Assembly (NCBI GenBank): GCA_043769985.1
Contig: JAYVIV010000116.1
Coordinates: 1-18,005, forward strand
Source of the DNA: Arcicella sp043769985
GTDB taxonomy: Bacteria; Bacteroidota; Bacteroidia; Cytophagales; Spirosomataceae
DNA length: 18,005 nt
Direction of reading: 5' to 3'
In this document: in pieces, positions 14,438 through 18,005 of the stretch
Layout: every line of letters begins with the position of its first letter
Numbering within the stretch: position 1 is the first letter of the stretch
Made by a program: the position numbers and the translations under genes
Notes under the pieces: model-generated
What the model was told of the DNA's origin: nothing
Databases searched by the model: none
The model's input: the letters and a program-made list of their open reading frames with translations, nothing else

Positions 14438-14971
14438 TCAATTGTTGCAAGATTTTGTCATCATAAATATTGTAAGAAGCAATAAACCACCAATTATTTG
14501 GTAAATGAATTGATTTCCTGCTTCTTTTACTATTGCTTTTGCACCAACTGATGTCATTCCTTTCAAGTCTTCAATTGTTTGTTTTGCTAAATCAATGGCT
14601 TGTTGCTTAGCTTTATTCATCCAACTGTTCAATATATCATCATAAACTTTATAATCAGAGGAATTGTCTGTCTGGGTACTACCTTCTTTACGTTTCCCTC
14701 TGAATTGCTCTTGATGATACTTTTTTTGTTGTTCATCTTTGTCTTGTTGAAATTGCTTGAAACGCAGATATTCACGATTATATCTGTCCCTCGCTTCGTT
14801 GTCTTTGAGAATTAGATAGGCTTCATTGATTTCTTGCATTTGTATTGTAGTATCCAGACCACTATTTCGGTCTGGATGCCATTTCAGAGATTGTCTTCTA
14901 AACGCAGACTTGACCTCATCTTGTGTTGCATTCTCTTTAATTTCAAGTATTGCATAGTAATCTTTAAACAT
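14438..14971 (-). CDS. J-domain (DnaJ-like) protein with a C-terminal membrane anchor
   Basis: The 177-aa protein starts with a J domain (residues 3-68): YYAILEIKENATQDEVKSAF, then the HPD tripeptide at 32-34 in LKWHPDRNSG, and EINEAYLILKDNEARDRYN. J domains stimulate Hsp70 (DnaK) ATPase. There is no Gly/Phe-rich or zinc-finger region, so it is not a general DnaJ. Instead a charged Gln/Lys-rich linker (70-100) and an amphipathic helix (120-140) lead to one membrane helix at about 155-171, which would place the J domain at the cytosolic face. The true start is the ATG at 14971; a TTG one codon earlier is in frame. This ATG shares its A with the stop of the upstream small gene (TGATG), indicating coupled translation. 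It is the last gene of the operon. Confidence 0.88.
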   Translation of the reverse strand: MFKDYYAILEIKENATQDEVKSAFRRQSLKWHPDRNSGLDTTIQMQEINEAYLILKDNEARDRYNREYLRFKQFQQDKDEQQKKYHQEQFRGKRKEGSTQTDNSSDYKVYDDILNSWMNKAKQQAIDLAKQTIEDLKGMTSVGAKAIVKEAGNQFIYQIIGGLLLLTIFMMTKSCNN

Positions 14972-15210
14972 CAAGAGTTATTTTTATCAAGTTGATGTTT
15001 ATCTTTTCCGTCATTCTGTTTTTCAGTATCTTTTTCAGGATTATATTTCCAAATAGCCACTGCTCCCGCAAAACAAGCGAATAAAACAATTAATCCAATT
15101 GGACCTCCAACACCCGCTCTGGTACTATCTCCCCCTTTCAATGCGAGTGATATGGCTCCATAAATCATAAACAACCCAAAAATAAGTAAGACTTTGATTC
15201 CTGTTCTCAT
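14971..15210 (-). CDS. Small two-helix membrane protein
   Basis: The 79-aa protein has two membrane helices (about 5-24, IKVLLIFGLFMIYGAISLAL, and 36-54, GPIGLIVLFACFAGAVAIW). They are joined by a short Gly-rich loop and followed by a strongly charged tail (KYNPEKDTEKQNDGKDKHQ and on). I do not recognise a family. The TGATG junction with the J-domain gene makes it a real, co-translated gene rather than a chance frame, and suggests that the two products work together in the inner membrane. It lies 151 bp downstream of the DUF4407 gene, a gap that holds the second 85-bp repeat, so it may belong to the same transcript or start its own. Confidence 0.75.
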   Translation of the reverse strand: MRTGIKVLLIFGLFMIYGAISLALKGGDSTRAGVGGPIGLIVLFACFAGAVAIWKYNPEKDTEKQNDGKDKHQLDKNNS

Positions 15211-15297
15211 GAGATTAAAATTTTATTTTTATGCTTACTCTAATCGGTTTTCAGCTTCGCCGTTTGTTGTAAGGTGTCGTAATATGCTAACCACCAA

Positions 15298-15382
15298 CGA
15301 AAAAGTATTGTGGCTGGTGGGGGATTTGAAACTCGTCCGCCCGAACGTCTACCGATATAAATTACTGATGCTGAGTTACTCC
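15298..15382 (+). repeat. 85-bp repeat, copy 2
   Basis: This is the partner of 14231-14315. Its right end runs over the last codons and stop (15362-15364) of the DUF4407 gene. Left of it, AACCACCAAC (15289-15298) can pair imperfectly with GGCTGGTGG inside the repeat. The two copies bracket the small-membrane-protein and J-domain gene pair in direct orientation. Confidence 0.85.
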
Positions 15383-16690
15383 GTTATTGTCAGTTTTTAA
15401 GTTACCAACATATTTTTTAGGATTTTCTCGTATTTTAGCAAGTTCGTCTCCCTTCCAAATGTCTATAATCTCTTTTGCAAGGTCTAATTGAGCATTTGAA
15501 ATTTTTTCCATTAGATTTTTATTGTCCTGTAATTCTCGATTTACTATATTTTCATTTACGCCAACTTTGATTTTTACACGAGTATTTACTTCATCATTGA
15601 GGTAAGATATTTCTTCAATTTCTTTCGATTTTACTGTTTCCTCAATTGTTTGCACTTTTAAATCGTAATTTCCTTTGTCTGTAAATATTTTCAAGAGTAA
15701 GGGTGCTAATTCTATGATTACAAATAAAATAGTTATTGCCAAAGTTGCCCACCACATTGCATTTCTTTCTTCGGTAACGGTAAATTGTGAAGTCGAAATC
15801 TGATTTATTGGCACTTGAAGTGAATCTATTTTTCCAGTGCTATCTTTTTTAATTACCAACTTACTTTGCGGGATAGGCTTATTTTCTACTACTTTTTTTG
15901 TAAATGTTAAGCGACTAAGTGCTTCAATACGAGCAAGTAAACCATTTTCTTTTGTTCTTGCTAAACTATCAATTTCTATTTTAATATTTGTTTTGAGCGA
16001 AGCTAATTCTGCTTTATTTTTATCTAATTCTTGCAAAATTCTGGTACATTCAATTTGCTTTGTTTTTGCAATTTGGTCTTTTATTGTATAAATCGGCCCA
16101 GTATTTCTGATTCTACTTCCTCTACTTCCGTCAGCTTCTCCTACTGCATCAGCTTTTAAATTATCTGCATAATTTTGACATGATTTGGAATCGGCATCTA
16201 ATGTCTTAATTACATTTTCTAAATTTTCAACTTCGGGATATTTAGCATAAACAGCTTCATTTTGCTGTTTTTCAACTTCATTCTGCATTTTTATTAACTC
16301 ATTTTCTATTTCCCTCTCAAATATTCTTAATTCAAGGGGTTTAGAAATAATGATAGCAAGCATAAAAGCAAGAAAAATTCGGGGCGATGCTTTTAATATT
16401 TCATTCCATTTGCTGTCTTCTTTTTTTAGAGTAGAAACGATATATCGGTCAAGGCTGAATATAAAACAAGACCAAATAAATCCTATAAAACAGGCAGACC
16501 ACCAACTACCAAAAACGGTATATAGAGCGTAAGATGCTGACATAAAGGCAAATAAAGCCGTAAAAAATACTGCTGAACCTATACCAATATATTTGTTGTG
16601 TTCGTATTTACAATCTTCGTGATTTAAAAAGTCTAAATGTGCCCCAGAACAGAATAAGAACCAATTTTTAAGCCAATTATTTGATGTCAT
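15362..16690 (-). CDS. DUF4407 membrane protein with coiled-coil
   Basis: The 442-aa protein fits the DUF4407 family: a short start (LKNWFLFCSGAHLDFLNHED), then helices near 36-56 (GIGSAVFFTALFAFMSASYA) and 63-82, with the family mark SLDRYIVST. A third helix lies near 103-118, ending in SKPLELRIFEREIENEL. Residues 125-255 form a long charged coiled coil (ENVIKTLDADSKSCQNYADN, KNKAELASLKTNIKIEIDSL). A last membrane helix spans about 312-334 (MWWATLAITILFVIIELAPL), followed by a charged cytosolic tail with more helix. Four membrane passes put the coiled coil between helices 3 and 4. The family has no established function. Its ATG overlaps the end of the phospholipase-D-like gene by 14 bp, so the two are one transcript and probably one complex. 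Confidence 0.9.
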   Translation of the reverse strand: MTSNNWLKNWFLFCSGAHLDFLNHEDCKYEHNKYIGIGSAVFFTALFAFMSASYALYTVFGSWWSACFIGFIWSCFIFSLDRYIVSTLKKEDSKWNEILKASPRIFLAFMLAIIISKPLELRIFEREIENELIKMQNEVEKQQNEAVYAKYPEVENLENVIKTLDADSKSCQNYADNLKADAVGEADGSRGSRIRNTGPIYTIKDQIAKTKQIECTRILQELDKNKAELASLKTNIKIEIDSLARTKENGLLARIEALSRLTFTKKVVENKPIPQSKLVIKKDSTGKIDSLQVPINQISTSQFTVTEERNAMWWATLAITILFVIIELAPLLLKIFTDKGNYDLKVQTIEETVKSKEIEEISYLNDEVNTRVKIKVGVNENIVNRELQDNKNLMEKISNAQLDLAKEIIDIWKGDELAKIRENPKKYVGNLKTDNNGVTQHQ

Positions 16691-17972
16691 AAGTTTTACG
16701 GATTTGACTGATTACTTGCATTGCTCGCCAGTCATTATTAAAAATTTGTTCTAAACGGTTGAAAATTGATGACTTAACCTGTGTAAGCATTGTTATCTTA
16801 TTTTGTGTTGGGACTTCTAATTCATGGATTTCTTGATTTAGAGAATTTGATATTTCTTTGATTGTTAGGCGTTTACTGATGTTTGAGTTTAAGAAATTTA
16901 TCTTTGGACTTCGGTGTATAATTTCATTTGGTAAATGGTTAAGTTTGATATTGGATTGTATTTTTGTTGTAAAAAGACCAATATCAGTTTCAAGTTCAAT
17001 TTTTGTTGGGGTAGGTACATTTATTGTTTTAATTGATGGGATAGCATAAACTAATACTTTTTGAAATTCTACAATTTCGGTAGTTTCGCCTTTGGCTGTG
17101 AGTTTATAAATTGTATCTTTTGTAGGTGCTACTTCTATACTACCATTTAATCCGACTTCTCCAACGCCATTATCAATTTCAACTTTTTCTGAATTATTTG
17201 TTTTCCAATTTAGTACAACTGTTTGCCCTCTAATTATTGCTTCTTTACTTGTTTTGAATAATTTAACTTCTGGGTACTCAACAACTCTAATTTGTAATGT
17301 TTTTGTTTTTGAAAATTCGCCTTCTCGTGCTGTAATTTTGAAAATTCGTGTTTGATTAATTTTTACAGAATGATTGCCTTTCATTTCTAAACCACTACCA
17401 ATTCCTTCAATTGAAATATCTTCTGCATTTTCGACTTTCCAGAAAACCTCAATATTATCGCCACTTTCAACAAGTGTAGTAGGTGTAGTTATTGATAAAC
17501 GAATGTCATTTGAGTCGTCAAAATCTATTACTTTTCCACTCTGAATTAACTCTACACATTTAGTGGAATATTGCCTTGCTACTTTTGAATCGTTAATTAT
17601 TACAATGTTTTCTTCATTTGAAGTCGCATTTTTAGTCCAGTTATATGAGCCTGTAATAACTGTTTTGTAGTCAATAACACAGAATTTATTGTGCATAAAG
17701 TCATACCCAGTAATGTCCTTACTACCAACCACATAAATCTCACCTCCCAAATCACTGAGAGTTTGATAGCGGTCATGTTCATTAAAGTCATGTGCTGAAA
17801 TTACGAGTTGAACATAAATACCCTTTCGGGCTTTATCTTCCAAAATACCGAGTAAAGTGTAGTCAGTGAACCAAGCGACAGCTGCAAAAATAGTATGTCG
17901 TGCTTGTCGAAGTTCATCAGCTAATTCTTGCTGAATATTGTCAAAGTAAGATTGATGTTCACCTTCTCTCAT
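16677..17972 (-). CDS. Phospholipase-D-like (HKD) protein with Ig-like repeats
   Basis: The 431-aa protein begins with a single PLD domain (1-150): FAAVAWFTDYTLLGILEDKA, then the HKD motif His94, Lys96 and Asp101 in MHNKFCVID, followed by TGSYNWTKNA and NEEN with Glu120 as the expected partner residue. A lone HKD implies an active dimer. Such domains cut phosphodiester bonds in DNA, RNA or lipid. There is no signal peptide, so it should be cytosolic. Two Ig-like repeats follow (about 157-231 and 235-309), each with a VFWKVENAEDISIEG / VLNWKTNNSEKVEIDNG core and a closing FKITA / YKLTA strand. The tail (310-431) is of unknown fold and may bind the partner. It overlaps the DUF4407 gene at its 3' end. 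A possible upstream gene may end at 17976 (TAA), just before this start, but too little is visible. Confidence 0.88.
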   Translation of the reverse strand: MREGEHQSYFDNIQQELADELRQARHTIFAAVAWFTDYTLLGILEDKARKGIYVQLVISAHDFNEHDRYQTLSDLGGEIYVVGSKDITGYDFMHNKFCVIDYKTVITGSYNWTKNATSNEENIVIINDSKVARQYSTKCVELIQSGKVIDFDDSNDIRLSITTPTTLVESGDNIEVFWKVENAEDISIEGIGSGLEMKGNHSVKINQTRIFKITAREGEFSKTKTLQIRVVEYPEVKLFKTSKEAIIRGQTVVLNWKTNNSEKVEIDNGVGEVGLNGSIEVAPTKDTIYKLTAKGETTEIVEFQKVLVYAIPSIKTINVPTPTKIELETDIGLFTTKIQSNIKLNHLPNEIIHRSPKINFLNSNISKRLTIKEISNSLNQEIHELEVPTQNKITMLTQVKSSIFNRLEQIFNNDWRAMQVISQIRKTYDIK

Positions 17973-18005
17973 TTGTTATTTAGATTCTGTTATGGTGTTT
18001 GAATG

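Noticed and set aside
14972..14974. TTG start for the J-domain gene
   Set aside because: The next codon is ATG and forms the typical TGATG junction with the upstream gene.

Overview
The window looks like a chromosomal segment from a Bacteroidota bacterium, probably of the Cytophagales type. The evidence is the A+T-rich sequence, the several TAnnTTTG (-7) promoter motifs of that phylum, the Bacteroidota-like protein sequences, and many short palindromic repeats between genes. The phylum is a confident inference; the genus is not resolved.

Left part (1-10166), mostly housekeeping and metabolism. On the minus strand lie a PIN-family toxin (cut by the window edge) with its small antitoxin, a UPF1/IGHMBP2-like superfamily 1 helicase, a secreted Dabb-domain protein, an aldo/keto reductase and a phytanoyl-CoA dioxygenase-like oxygenase. 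A decayed methyltransferase-like fragment follows, then on the plus strand a GNAT acetyltransferase and the glycine decarboxylase gcvP, which ends at a clear hairpin-plus-T terminator. A convergent AraC-type regulator follows on the minus strand. Nearly every gap here holds a different inverted-repeat element.

Right part (10167-18005), accessory. It holds an unrecognised 395-aa protein, a zinc-knuckle HNH-like protein, a xisH-xisI pair on the plus strand, and a small secreted protein. A compact minus-strand operon then runs from 17972 to 14438: a phospholipase-D-like protein with Ig-like repeats, a DUF4407 coiled-coil membrane protein, a two-helix membrane protein and a membrane-anchored J-domain protein. 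The first two genes overlap and the last two are joined through TGATG. This operon is the best candidate for an undescribed multi-gene system, plausibly membrane-associated and possibly defensive, although nothing in the sequence proves a defence role.

The most unusual sequence feature is a 24-bp palindromic repeat (arms GTTGTCTGTG / CACAGACAAC). Five copies sit in frame inside the linker of the helicase gene, and four more lie between genes in the right part. The core has no stop codon in any of the six frames, which would explain how it can sit inside a gene without breaking it. A separate repeat of about 85 bp occurs on both sides of the small-membrane-protein/J-domain gene pair and may mark module boundaries.
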